Assembly (NCBI GenBank): GCA_963847145.1
Contig: CAWJYN010000006.1
Location: forward strand, 62,001-126,000
Length of the DNA stretch: 64,000 nt
Direction of reading: 5' to 3'
Source of the DNA: JABFRJ01 sp963847145
GTDB taxonomy: Bacteria > Pseudomonadota > Alphaproteobacteria > Rhizobiales > Hyphomicrobiaceae
Part shown: positions 8,604 through 17,911 of the stretch, one piece after another
Position numbering within the stretch: the first letter of the stretch is position 1
How the letters are laid out: each line of letters begins with the position of its first letter
Translations under genes and position numbers: made by a program
The notes under the pieces: model-generated
The model's database searches: none
Told to the model about the DNA's origin: nothing
Seen by the model: the letters and a program-made list of their open reading frames with translations, nothing else

Positions 8604-9549
8604 TTACGGCGCCAAACAACCGCGGATTGACTTGGCCATGGCGCGCAGCAAGTTCTCGTAGAGTTCTGGGCCGGGCTGAAGGGTTGCGCCTTCTGGATCG
8701 AGGACGGCGGTGCGGGCCGTTGAACCCTCTGTGACTGCCGCCACGACCTTGGCTTCGAAGTTGGGTTCGGAAAACACGCACGTGGCGCCAGAGCTGGCAA
8801 CTTTCGCTCTGAGGGCGGAGAGCCGTTTGCCGCTGGCAGGCACGTCCGGGTCAACAGTGATGCTGCCGGCCACCGTCAGGCCGAAGCGCTTTTCGAAGTA
8901 TTGCGTGGCGTCGTGGAAGATCATGAACGGCTTGCCTGCGACGGGGGCGAGTTCTGCTGCAATCTCCTTGGCCACCATCTCCAGGCGTGTTTTTGCCGCG
9001 CTGGCATTGGCGCGATAGGTGGCAGCGTTTTCAGGGGCTTTGGCGGACAGTGCGGCGGCAATGGCATCCAGCATCGCGGCGCCATTGGCTGGATCGAGCC
9101 AGACATGGCCGTCGATGCCGCGCGGCGCTTCATCTGCCGGTTTGTGTTTGCTGTGATCATGACCTTTGTGGCCATCCGCTTCGAACGGTCCGCCCGCGCG
9201 CCGTGGCAACGTTGCGATGCCGGGCGCAGCGGCCAACGTCACCAAGGCTGCTTTCTTGGGCAGCTGGCCAACCAATTTTGCGGTGAACGGCTCGACCGTC
9301 TGATCAACACGAAACACGATGTCCGCTCGTGCGAGTTTACTCACATCTGACGGCTTGATCGCAAATGTATGCGGTGAGGCGGTGCCGCCAACCAACAGTT
9401 CGGGCGACCCGGTCGTGCCCATCACTTGGGCGACCAGCGCGTGCACCGGCTTGATGGTCGCGATGACGGCAAGTTCCGCGTGTGCGGTGGCTGTGAATAG
9501 TCGCCATTGCCACGGCAACGGACCAGAGTTTCAGAGGCATTACGTGCAT
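8604..9549 (-). pseudogene. znuA: Zinc ABC transporter substrate-binding protein ZnuA, frame broken in the signal peptide
   Basis: The mature protein is a clear cluster A-I metal-binding protein. It has ASPHTFAIKPSDV, a His-rich loop (GHKGHDHSKHK), GHVWLDP and MIFHDATQYF as likely zinc-ligand regions. The best start is the ATG at 9549, eight bases after AAAGGA, encoding MHVMPLKLWSVAVAMA, a typical signal-peptide beginning. This frame leads out of the gene. The body is in the next frame, which can only start at a TTG (9518) with a poor leader (MPWQWRLFTATAHAE). Skipping one base near 9500 joins the two into a good signal peptide. No znuB or znuC is adjacent. It could still be expressed from the TTG. 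Confidence 0.8.
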
Positions 9550-9758
9550 CAAGCTGGTCCTTTTGCGTGCCGGCGCCGACTTGGACGTGGGCTAAGGCCG
9601 GTTCGGCCGTCGGTCATAGCCTGCTGGAGCCGGTGTCCGAAAGCGGCATTCCGCCTCGTCTGCCCCGACTTCAGGTTGGCCGTCCTTGCTTCGCCACAGT
9701 CGCAGGCGTATTTAGCGAGCTATCACAGGCAGTCGTGTCTGATTCCAGAGAGGATTCG

Positions 9759-10418
9759 ATGGCCCACATGCAGCGCTTGATCGGATTGTCGATGGCGGTT
9801 CTGGCGGTCGCTGGACCGTTGCAGCCGGCGGCGGCCCACCCCCACGTCTCGGTCATCAATGCCGCGACCATCAACATCGAGAAGGGTGCGATCCAGAGCA
9901 TCACTCATGTCTGGACGTTCGACGAGTTCTATTCGGCGATGGCGATCGATGGCCTGACCAAGAATGCCGCCGGCGGGTATGGCCGCCCGGAACTGGCGGA
10001 ACTCGCCAAGGTCAACATCGATGGACTGAAAGAGTTTGGTTACTTTACGTTCGTCACGCTCGGCGGAGCCGAAATCAAAGTCGGCGACCCAAAACCCGAC
10101 GGCTACTGGCTGGAGCACAAGGACGGCGTGCTTTCGTTACATTTTACTGTGCCGCTCACCAAGCCGGTGCTGCAGGATGCCAAAGGGTTTGCCGTTACGG
10201 TTACAGACCCCAGCTACTTCATCGCTTTTGATTTGGCGCAGAAAGACCCGGCCAAGCTGAACGATGGCGCGCCGAAGTCATGCGCAGTCGAGGTTGGAGT
10301 GCCCAAGGCTGACAACGACGAGCAAAAGAAGCTCAGCGGCGTGTTCGCCGAGCAGCTGGGTGGTGCCAGCCTCGGGATCGGGGTCACCAAGTCGGTCATG
10401 GTGACGTGTGGGGGGTAG
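9759..10418 (+). CDS. DUF1007 family periplasmic protein
   Basis: This 219-residue protein has a signal peptide ending AAA-HPHVSV. It has the DUF1007 pattern: HPHV at the mature N-terminus, then an ITHVWTFDEFYS segment and a C-terminal Cys pair. The ATG at 9759 is preceded by GAGAGG. Members of this family are often found next to zinc or nickel uptake genes. Here it is divergent from znuA, which supports a metal-handling role (inference). A longer frame begins inside the znuA leader region and is rejected because it lacks a signal peptide. Confidence 0.82.
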   Translation: MAHMQRLIGLSMAVLAVAGPLQPAAAHPHVSVINAATINIEKGAIQSITHVWTFDEFYSAMAIDGLTKNAAGGYGRPELAELAKVNIDGLKEFGYFTFVTLGGAEIKVGDPKPDGYWLEHKDGVLSLHFTVPLTKPVLQDAKGFAVTVTDPSYFIAFDLAQKDPAKLNDGAPKSCAVEVGVPKADNDEQKKLSGVFAEQLGGASLGIGVTKSVMVTCGG

Positions 10419-10505
10419 TTGCATGGCCGTTCGGCGGCCGATGCTTGCTCCATCTTGCCCTGTCGTGTACCCCCTCGCGAAACCCTCACACATCCGCGAG
10501 ACTCC

Positions 10506-11603
10506 ATGGGCTTTAAATGTGGCATCGTTGGCTTGCCGAATGTCGGCAAGTCTACTCTCTTCAATGCGCTGACACAGACCGCGCAGGCTGAAGCCGCCAA
10601 CTATCCGTTCTGTACCATCGAGCCGAATGTGGGCGAGGTCGGCGTGCCCGATCCCCGGCTGGACGGGTTGGCCGTTATCGGCAAATCGCAGAAGATCATC
10701 CCGACGCGGTTGACGTTTGTCGATATCGCGGGGTTGGTGCGCGGCGCGTCGAAGGGCGAAGGGCTTGGCAACCAGTTCCTGTCGCACATCCGCGAGGTGG
10801 ATGCGGTGGCCTACGTGCTGCGTTGTTTCGAAGACGGCGACGTGACCCACGTCGAAAACCGCATCGATCCGCTCTCGGATGCTGATATTGTCGAGACGGA
10901 GCTGATGCTGGCGGACCTCGATAGTCTCGAAAAGCGTGCCGGTCCGTTGGAGAAGAAGGGCAAGCAGGGCGACAAAGACGCCAAAGCGCTGCATGCGGTG
11001 GTCGAGAAAGTGCTGCCGCTGCTGCGCGACGGCAAGCCTGCGCGCATGACCGTGCTCACCGACGACGAGAAGCCGCTATTTCGCGGTCTGCAATTGTTGA
11101 CAGCCAAGCCGATTGTCTATGTGTGTAACGTCGAGGAAAGTTCGGCGGCGACCGGCAATGCATTCTCCGCCAAAGTCGCCGAGAGGGCCAAGGCCGAGGG
11201 CGCGGCCAGCGTCATCATCTCAGCCAAGATCGAGAGCGAGTTTGCCGGCCTCGCGCCCGAAGACCGCGATGCGTTTCTCGCCGATCTGGGGCTGAAAGAG
11301 GCTGGCCTCAACCAGCTGATCCGCGCGGGCTATGGCCTGCTTGATCTGATCACCTACTTTACCGTTGGTCCCAAGGAAGCGCGTGCCTGGACCATCACCC
11401 AAGGCACCAAAGCACCGCAGGCCGCCGCTGTCATTCACACCGACTTCGAGAAGGGCTTCATCCGCGCCGAAACCATCGCTTATGACGACTACGTGTCACT
11501 CAAAGGCGAAGCCGGTGCGCGCGATGCCGGCAAGATGCGGCTGGAAGGCAAAGAGTACATCGTCAAAGACGGCGACGTGCTGCACTTCAGGTTTGCGAAC
11601 TGA
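10506..11603 (+). CDS. ychF: Redox-regulated ribosome-binding ATPase YchF (Ola1 family)
   Basis: At 365 residues this is the full family length. The P-loop GLPNVGKST is at residues 9-17, NVEE replaces the usual NKxD specificity motif, and a C-terminal TGS-like domain ends in KDGDVLHFRFAN. YchF/Ola1 proteins prefer ATP over GTP and bind the ribosome. The start at 10506 (MGFKCGIVGLPNVGKS) matches the family exactly; no strong ribosome site is visible. Confidence 0.97.
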   Translation: MGFKCGIVGLPNVGKSTLFNALTQTAQAEAANYPFCTIEPNVGEVGVPDPRLDGLAVIGKSQKIIPTRLTFVDIAGLVRGASKGEGLGNQFLSHIREVDAVAYVLRCFEDGDVTHVENRIDPLSDADIVETELMLADLDSLEKRAGPLEKKGKQGDKDAKALHAVVEKVLPLLRDGKPARMTVLTDDEKPLFRGLQLLTAKPIVYVCNVEESSAATGNAFSAKVAERAKAEGAASVIISAKIESEFAGLAPEDRDAFLADLGLKEAGLNQLIRAGYGLLDLITYFTVGPKEARAWTITQGTKAPQAAAVIHTDFEKGFIRAETIAYDDYVSLKGEAGARDAGKMRLEGKEYIVKDGDVLHFRFAN

Positions 11604-11610
11604 GGGGGGT

Positions 11611-12643
11611 TCAGCTCTTTGCTGCCCGCTCTTTCTCAGCGCGTTGTTTTGTATCGCGCGCCAGCACGTCGACGGCGAAGGTGGAAGCTTGGCGCATGAA
11701 GGGGCCGAAGAACCAGGCCGGTGCGAGCTGCCGTTCGTAGGCGAGGCTGACGGTCAATTGCAGGCCGGCGGGGTGGGGGGCGACGCGATACGTCAGTGCT
11801 TTGTGGCGGATCCATACGGCGATCGGGCTGCTGTCGGAGACCGCTTCGAAGACGGCCTCCGTTGCTGAGCGCTGGGTGACTTTGAGCACGAGGTCGCCTT
11901 CGCCAGGGCGGCCTTTGAAGCGGACAACGCGGCGGGCGCCGAGGGATGCGCCTTCGTCTACGAGCACTGCGATAGGCTGTGGGCACGAACTTGAGCGCCA
12001 ATGGCAATGGGAACTCCGGTGACGTGGCTTTACCGATCTCCTGCCAGAGGCGTTCGGGGGATGCTGCGACGATCACGGTGCTGGCTGCGCGGCCGTCGCC
12101 GCTGAATGTCAATGCGGGGATCACGCCCTCTAAGCTGGCGGTGCCGATGACGCCGAGCGCGAGTGCGATGGCGCCGAAGTCGTATAATTTGCCACTACCC
12201 GGATCCCTAGGACCACGGATCGCGCGGTAAGCGGCGCGGATGCCCTTTGAAACGGCATAAATTACCAACGCGAGGGCGCCGAGCACGAGCGCGAGCACCA
12301 AAAAGCATGCAACGGCCATGGCGATGGTTTCAATGCCATTGGCGGCGCCGGCCGGCATGGGCGCGACCATGTCCAATAGAATGCTGAACGCGCTGATGCC
12401 CACGGCTGTGATGGCTGTCCGGGCGAAGGCTGCGTGGGCGAAGCCGGGGTGTAACTGACGCTTGGACGCGAGCCACGCTAAGTGCGCGAGCAGAATGACG
12501 GCTACTGGCGCAACGAACTGCAGGCCGGTGGTGACGAAGCGGGTGCCGGACAGGTTCCAAGCGTACAGCAACGCCAGCGCGCCCGCGAGCAGGTGGGGGA
12601 CCGCGCGGTGGTGGCGGGCGGCCGTATCGGACGACTGGTTCAT
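11611..12643 (-). pseudogene. Membrane protein with C-terminal SRPBCC domain, frame broken
   Basis: The first frame (ATG at 12643, MNQSSDTAARHHRAV) encodes several hydrophobic helices and then the opening of an SRPBCC/polyketide-cyclase fold (ASPERLWQEIGKATSPEFPLPLALKF). It then turns into Arg-rich nonsense. The missing half (LVDEGASLGARRVVRFKGRPGEGDL...) is in the next frame from about 11967 to 11611. Joining them near 11970 by skipping one base gives a continuous protein. The start codon overlaps the stop of the upstream desaturase gene (ATGA), so the two are translationally coupled and probably work together. Function unknown; a membrane-lipid role is a guess. Confidence 0.7.
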
Positions 12644-13641
12644 GAGGCGGCTTTCGTGGTCAGGCGTTGCAAGTTTGGCCGCGCCGGCAACATTTCTGGC
12701 GTCTTCAGGTTCCAGACTATGCCAACGTGGCGGAGCGCGCACAGGACCCACCAGCCTGGGTCCCACTCGCCGGGTTCCACGCCGAGGCGGGCAGAGCCAG
12801 GGAAGGCGTGATGGTTGTTGTGCCAAGCTTCGCCCATGGTGAGGATGCCGCAATAGGGCACATTGTAACCTTGCACGCCGGCGTCAGTGATGGCCCAGGA
12901 GCGCGGGCCGCGGTTATGGGCGAAATAGCCGATCAGCCAATGGCCGGTTACCGAAAAGGTCACACGCACGGCAATGCCCCAGATGAGCCACGGCAGGCCG
13001 CCAAGCACATAAAACAGGATCGCCCACGGGAGCTGTTGGAGCATCCAGGTTCGTTCAAGGGCTTGGTAGAACCGGTCGTCCCGCACTTGGCGCTCCAGAA
13101 CGAGTTCGGGCGGTTGGTCGAGCACGAGATCGCAGTGAAGCTGCCAAAACCCATCGCGCCAGATCGGGGAGCGATGAGCGAGAAAGGCGTGGCAATCGGC
13201 TTTGCGCTGGGCCCAGTCGCGGATGTCGTGCTGGCGGATCATGCCGTAGGGGCCGGCCATGCCCACTAAAGTGCCCAGGTAGACAAACAGCCGCTCGAGC
13301 CAGAGAGGGCAGTCGTAGGAGCGGTGGATCAGCCGCCGGTGCATGCCCAATGAATGGCCGAGGCATACGGTGACGGCGGTCGTGGCGAGGAATACCGCGA
13401 ATGCGCTCCAAGTGAAAAACAAGGGGCCAGCTACCAAGGTGGTGACTGTCATGGCTGAAATCCATAGTGATTTCAGTGGCTTCCAGTGAACTTGACCGTC
13501 CGTGGCACTGGCATACAGCGGTTCGATCATGCGGGGTGACCGCAAGCTCGACTGGCACCGTGCCAAGGCATCTTCGACGGCGTCAAACGCCGAGTTTTCG
13601 ACCGTTTGGCCCTTGCCGTTCATTTCCAGTCCGGCGGCCAT
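12640..13641 (-). CDS. Acyl-CoA/fatty-acid desaturase-like membrane enzyme
   Basis: This 333-residue protein has the eight-histidine di-iron architecture of delta-9 desaturases. HSLGMHRRLIH is at residues 96-106, HDIRDW follows the second helix pair, and HNNHHAFP is near the C-terminus. Hydrophobic segments around residues 60-95 and 190-230 fit a polytopic inner-membrane enzyme that introduces a double bond into acyl chains. The second box is HDIRDW rather than HRxHH, so the substrate may differ from the classical enzyme. The start at 13641 has AAGGA eight bases upstream. It overlaps the SRPBCC membrane gene by four bases. Confidence 0.88.
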   Translation of the reverse strand: MAAGLEMNGKGQTVENSAFDAVEDALARCQSSLRSPRMIEPLYASATDGQVHWKPLKSLWISAMTVTTLVAGPLFFTWSAFAVFLATTAVTVCLGHSLGMHRRLIHRSYDCPLWLERLFVYLGTLVGMAGPYGMIRQHDIRDWAQRKADCHAFLAHRSPIWRDGFWQLHCDLVLDQPPELVLERQVRDDRFYQALERTWMLQQLPWAILFYVLGGLPWLIWGIAVRVTFSVTGHWLIGYFAHNRGPRSWAITDAGVQGYNVPYCGILTMGEAWHNNHHAFPGSARLGVEPGEWDPGWWVLCALRHVGIVWNLKTPEMLPARPNLQRLTTKAAS

Positions 13642-13969
13642 GCGATTGGGTCCTTCCGGTTCCAAGTGACGGTTTAGTGAACGCAGATCATTTCAACGCT
13701 TGCCAGACCAAGCGACTGTATTAATGCGTCTGGATGCTGGCTTTCTGGTGTATTCTGTGGAGGTCATTTCATTCGCGCTTCCCCGTTGCCGCATTGCAAC
13801 ATGGCGGAACTACCACACGAAGATACGGAAATGTTCAGTCCGCCTTAACGGGTGTGGAAACAAACTTGAAGGCATGCGACCAAGCGCGCAACGTAATCCA
13901 CAGCATCTCTGAGTCTGCGTTCCGAGTGTGCGTATGCCCCGGCAGTTTGGCTCAACTGGACGAAAGACA
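13642..13969. other. Intergenic stretch upstream of a small secreted protein
   Basis: About 330 bases between divergent genes. Local AT-rich patches near 13720-13800 could hold promoters for the desaturase pair and for the small secreted protein. No gene, repeat or RNA fold is recognised. Confidence 0.4.
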
Positions 13970-14308
13970 ATGAATTCCGCGCGAATGATGATCCTGGGAG
14001 GCATGCTTGGCGTTGTTAGCCAGGCAGCCTTGGCATTCCAGGAAACGACCGGTGGGGGGCAAGGCGCCACTCCGTCGCAGGGTCCTGCTGCCAAAGTCCT
14101 TGAATTGGGTGGCCCGGCGGCTGCTGGGCGCACGTCAGGTCCCGAAGTTAAGGTCCCTGGGTTCGGCACCATCGGCGCACTGCCGAAGCTGGATTTCGGC
14201 TTGGAACTGCTCTACGGCGCCACAACACCTCAGAACGGCCCGCGCGATGACAAGTCCGATGCCGGTACGCAAATCCGCGGTACGCTCAAATACCGGTTCC
14301 CGAACTGA
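13970..14308 (+). CDS. Small secreted protein of unknown function
   Basis: The 112-residue protein begins with a clear signal peptide (MNSARMMILGGMLGVVSQ, cut after ALA). The next 50 residues are Gly/Pro/Ala-rich and low in complexity. It ends in an amphipathic stretch, LPKLDFGLELLYG...IRGTLKYRFPN. The alternating hydrophobic C-terminus with a terminal aromatic-rich strand resembles a fragment of outer-membrane beta-strand, but I cannot assign a family. A rho-independent terminator follows within 35 bases, so it is a monocistronic unit. That arrangement supports its being a real gene. Confidence 0.6.
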   Translation: MNSARMMILGGMLGVVSQAALAFQETTGGGQGATPSQGPAAKVLELGGPAAAGRTSGPEVKVPGFGTIGALPKLDFGLELLYGATTPQNGPRDDKSDAGTQIRGTLKYRFPN

Positions 14309-14340
14309 GTAACGGCGCGTAGGGCCGAGAGTTGCATAGG

Positions 14341-14361
14341 GGGCGCTGGTGGCGCCCTTTT
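14341..14361 (+). terminator. Rho-independent terminator
   Basis: A GGGCGC/GCGCCC stem with loop TGGTG is followed by TTTT. It lies about 32 bases after the stop of the small secreted protein gene and ends that transcript before pcs. Confidence 0.8.
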
Positions 14362-14462
14362 GCTTTGAGGGCCGCCGCATTGGGTGCATATAGGGTGGCG
14401 CGGTTGGACTTCTGGTTGCTGCCGCTTCTGCTCCGCGATCCCAGCCCGTGTCCCCGCCCCCG

Positions 14463-15146
14463 ATGAAGCCCAGGTTCAAAGCAGCCTCTGTCCATGTCCT
14501 GACCGCGCTTGGCGCCGTGTGCGGGCTGTTCGCGCTGCTTGCCGCCATCAAGCGGCAGGATGAAATTGCTTTCCTCTGGCTCGGGATCGCATTTTTCATC
14601 GATGGCATCGATGGCTATTTCGCGCGCCGCTTCGAAGTCAAAACGGTACTGCCGCAAGTGTCAGGCGAGACCATCGATTTGTGCGTCGACTACGTGACGT
14701 ATGTCTTCGTGCCGGCGCTGCTGTTGCTGCTGTCAGGTCAGCTGGCCGGGGTGTGGGGGATCATTCTGGCGGGACTGATCTGTGTGACGTCGCTGTATCA
14801 TTTCGCCGACGAGGGCTCGAAGACCGACGACAATTGCTTTGTCGGGTTTCCGGCGATCTGGAACATCGTGGCGTTCTACATCTTTGCGCTCGCACCGCCG
14901 ATGTGGGTGACCAGCTTGCTTGTGCTGGCCTGCGCCGGATTGACCTTCGTGCCATGGAAATGGGTGCATCCGATGCGGGTGGTGGCGTGGCGCGCCATTA
15001 CCCTCGGGCTAACCGCGCTATGGGGCGTGGTGAGCGCGTGGGTGGTGTGGCACGGGTTTCCGGCCGGGCTCTGGCCGGCGATCATTCTTGTGTCAGTGGC
15101 CGCCTATGGCGTTGCCCTATCGCTGCGGTTCGGGCCGGCGCGGTGA
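14463..15146 (+). CDS. pcs: Phosphatidylcholine synthase
   Basis: This 227-residue integral membrane protein condenses CDP-diacylglycerol with choline to give phosphatidylcholine. The route is typical of alphaproteobacteria that associate with eukaryotes, but is not limited to them. The CDP-alcohol phosphotransferase motif is visible as DGIDGYFARR...GETIDLCVDYVTY. Hydrophobic helices fill the rest, and HFADEGSKTDDNCFVGFP is a Pcs hallmark. The ATG at 14463 is preferred; a GTG at 14448 would add five residues. The gene is isolated: a terminator stands before it and an opposing amidase gene after it. Confidence 0.94.
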   Translation: MKPRFKAASVHVLTALGAVCGLFALLAAIKRQDEIAFLWLGIAFFIDGIDGYFARRFEVKTVLPQVSGETIDLCVDYVTYVFVPALLLLLSGQLAGVWGIILAGLICVTSLYHFADEGSKTDDNCFVGFPAIWNIVAFYIFALAPPMWVTSLLVLACAGLTFVPWKWVHPMRVVAWRAITLGLTALWGVVSAWVVWHGFPAGLWPAIILVSVAAYGVALSLRFGPAR

Positions 15147-15171
15147 GCGTGCGCGCAAGCCTCCTCTGGCT

Positions 15172-16621
15172 CTAAAGTTTCGACACATGCAACGGCGGGA
15201 CGCGGCCGGCCCACGGCATCGCTGCTTCCAATGCAGTTGCAAGCTGCAGCACCACATGCTCGGCGGCGGGCTTGGCGGCGAGTTGGACGCCAATGGGCAA
15301 GGCCGGACGAATGCATTGCCAGGGGCAGCGATATGGCCGGGGTGCCCATGATGTTGTGGGGCACGGTGTATTGGATGGCGGGTGCATACCAGTCGGATTT
15401 ATAAGTCTCGATCGACACGCCGCGTTTGGATAGATGATAGAGGCCCCACGGCGGCGCGACGATCGATGTTGTCGGTGACAGCCAGATGTCGTGGGTCGCA
15501 AACAGTTTCGCACCCATGCGCCGCATCACATTGGCGGTGGCCATGGCCGCCATGAACTGCGCCGGTGTGATTGTTTTCGCCCACTCGTAGATCGTCAGCA
15601 TCATCGGTTCGAGTGTGTCGGGGCCCGGCTTGCGGCCGGTGCGCTTGGCGTAGCTGTCGAGCCGGAGATCGAAGCCGAAGAAGAACATCACATTGACGGC
15701 GTTGAGCATGTCGACGCCGCCCATGTCGACGGGCGCAAGATCAACGTGATGCCCCATCGTTTCCAGGGCGTGGGCCGTCGCCACCACGGCCGCGCGCACT
15801 TCCGTGTCGGGCTCGACGCCGAAGATGGGATTGAGCACGAGGCCGATTTTGAGTTTGCCGGGAGATTTCCGGGCGATCGATGCGTAGCTTTCGTCGGGTT
15901 TCGGAATGATGAAGGGATCGCCGATCTGCGGCTTTGAGAGCCAATCCAGCATGGCTGCGCTGTCGCGCACGGTCCGTGTCTGCACGTGGTTGGCGGAGTA
16001 TCCCAGGCCGCCTTCGTCCACGACGGGGCCGATGGAAACGCGCCCACGCGAGGGTTTCAAGCCAACGCCGCCGCACCAGCTGGCTGGGATACGAATTGAC
16101 CCGCCAATGTCCGAGCCATGCGCGATGGGCACCATGCCGGAGGTGACGGCTGCCTGTGCGCCGCCCGACGACCCACCAGCCGAATAGCCGTGCTTCCAGG
16201 GGTTGGAAGTGTTGCCGTAGAACGTCGTCTCCGTCGTTGGCGACATGGAGTATTCGGGGGCTGCAGAACGGCCGAGAATGTTGACGCCGGACGCACGCAA
16301 CTGCGCCGTCATATACGTGTCAGCTTCCGAAACCATGCCCTCGCACAGCTTGGAGGCGAACTCCATTTTGCGGCCCTTCTCGTGGCCGAACACGTCTTTC
16401 ATGAGAAACGGCACGCCGCGGAAAGGTCCATCGCCCAGCGACTTTTCGTCAAGCCCGGCGATGCGATCTGGATAGAGCTCGACAACGGCGCCCAACTTCG
16501 GTTTGCCAAGCTCGATCGCCTTCGCCGCTGTTTCCGCCAGTTCCTTTGGCGTAACTTGCTTCTTGGCGACTAGCTCTGCCAGCCCGAGCGCATCGTAACC
16601 GGCATACTCGGCGATCTTCAT
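15172..16621 (-). pseudogene. Amidase-signature enzyme, frame broken near the C-terminus
   Basis: The first frame from the ATG at 16621 (MKIAEYAGYDALGLAELV) has the amidase-signature catalytic set. Lys is in PFLMKDVF, and the Gly/Ser-rich block GYSAGGSSGGAQAAV is followed by HGSDIGGSIRIPASWCG. About 43 residues before the natural end the frame is lost at SSGL. The expected ending (PIGVQLAAKPAAEHVVLQLA...) continues in the next frame and stops at 15172. GGCCTTGCCC in the gene looks like GGCCTGCCC with one extra T, near 15300. Uninterrupted, it would be a cytoplasmic C-N hydrolase of about 480 residues; the substrate is unknown. Confidence 0.8.
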
Positions 16622-16717
16622 GAGGCGCGCTCCAGGGCAAACACAGGAGGCTCCAGAATGCGGCGGATCAATCCACACGGCAAGAGGCGCGGCGCACGTG
16701 CCAGACCTGCGCTGTGC

Positions 16718-17911
16718 TCAAGCTGCCCGCTCGGCCTCGGCCACCTGCGCATGGGCGACCCAGCGAAACACCCGCGCATCGTCGGGCGGTGGCCCGGAGC
16801 GGAGCACGCTTTGACCCTCGCGCGTGGTTGCAAAAATGCGGATCGCCGCACAAATGACGATAGGCTCCGACGAGAGGATTTTTTTGACGGAATTGAACCC
16901 TGCACCGACCAGGATTTGCGCGTGCGTGCCCCGCAGCCACGGCACCGTGCAGACAAGCCGCGCCTGATCCTGCCAAAGAGCAATCCGCTCTGGTGTGATG
17001 TGCCGTGTGCCGATGCGCGCCGCTAGCTTGCGCGGATCGCTCACCAACAAGTCCCGCACGCGCAAGATGCCATGCGACATGATGCGCGCGGCGGTCTTCG
17101 GACCGATCGAGGGCGCACGGACGATGTCGTCGTCTGGTTCCAGATAGAAGCGTTTCACGCGTTCGCCGTTCTCTGACCCTTCGTCGCCGGAGTCGTCCTC
17201 AACGGCGATCGCTTCGTCTTCATCGTCGGCCAGCACAGACGGCAGCCGCGGGACCGCAAGGCGCTCCGGCGATCGCGCTTGCACCAGGGAAAGGTGCGGG
17301 CCGCGTTCCGGCCGTTCGATCGGTGTGGGCGCATCTTGGCTGCTGTCGTGATCAGGACGCCGCAGCCAGTTGCCGCGGCGAAGCCGGTCGCGGAGCTTCG
17401 TTTGCAGGGTTTGGGCCGTCGGTGGCGTGGCCGCTGCGGGCTGCGCGCGGGTCTTTTGAGCTTCGGGCGCGCGCCGTTGATCTGGCAATATCTCGCCTGC
17501 AGCCATTTCGAGGGTATCAGCGGCCGCAGCTGGTGGTGCTTTGCGCCGTGTGGATCGTGGTGCCGTCGAGCGGCTTGATCCGGCGTCGTCCCTGGTGGCT
17601 ATTTGTTCGCAGATTTGCGCCAGAAGACGTTCCTGGCGCGCTAAGCGATGTAATATTTCGTCGTTCGGCGCTGTCCTGGTGACAGCGCCGTTTCCGGTCG
17701 CTGCACTGGGCCGATGGTAGTCGACGGACGGTTCTCTGTGTTCCACCCGCCAGTGTGTTGCGGGGACGTGCCGTGGTCTTGGGTCATCGTCATGGCCGGC
17801 GGCGGGGGCGGGGCGACCGGCATCGAAGGCTATGCGGGCAAGTGGTGCTGGCGCAAAAGGTTCCGATTGATAAGGGCTGCGTGCAAAGCGTCGTTGAGCG
17901 GCGCGGCGCAC
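16718..17911 (-). CDS. Helix-hairpin-helix (DUF4332-like) protein, probable C-terminal part of a split gene
   Basis: This 397-codon frame has a long low-complexity, Arg/Ala/Pro-rich and acidic middle. Its C-terminal domain has helix-hairpin-helix character: DDDIVRAPSIGPKTAARIMSHG and ILRVRDLLVSDPRKLAARIG, then ITPERIALWQDQARLVCTVP. This resembles the DUF4332 fold, which is built of HhH repeats related to DNA-binding ones. It has no good start codon (only GTG at 17911) and overlaps the Clp-N-like frame upstream by about 120 bases. I therefore read the two as one gene broken by a frame displacement near 17900. They could also be two overlapping genes. Confidence 0.6.
   Translation of the reverse strand: MRRAAQRRFARSPYQSEPFAPAPLARIAFDAGRPAPAAGHDDDPRPRHVPATHWRVEHREPSVDYHRPSAATGNGAVTRTAPNDEILHRLARQERLLAQICEQIATRDDAGSSRSTAPRSTRRKAPPAAAADTLEMAAGEILPDQRRAPEAQKTRAQPAAATPPTAQTLQTKLRDRLRRGNWLRRPDHDSSQDAPTPIERPERGPHLSLVQARSPERLAVPRLPSVLADDEDEAIAVEDDSGDEGSENGERVKRFYLEPDDDIVRAPSIGPKTAARIMSHGILRVRDLLVSDPRKLAARIGTRHITPERIALWQDQARLVCTVPWLRGTHAQILVGAGFNSVKKILSSEPIVICAAIRIFATTREGQSVLRSGPPPDDARVFRWVAHAQVAEAERAA

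Noticed and set aside
9550..9758. Zur operator between znuA and the DUF1007 gene
   Set aside because: No palindrome near the alphaproteobacterial Zur consensus could be read; the znuA side is also uncertain because of the frame break.
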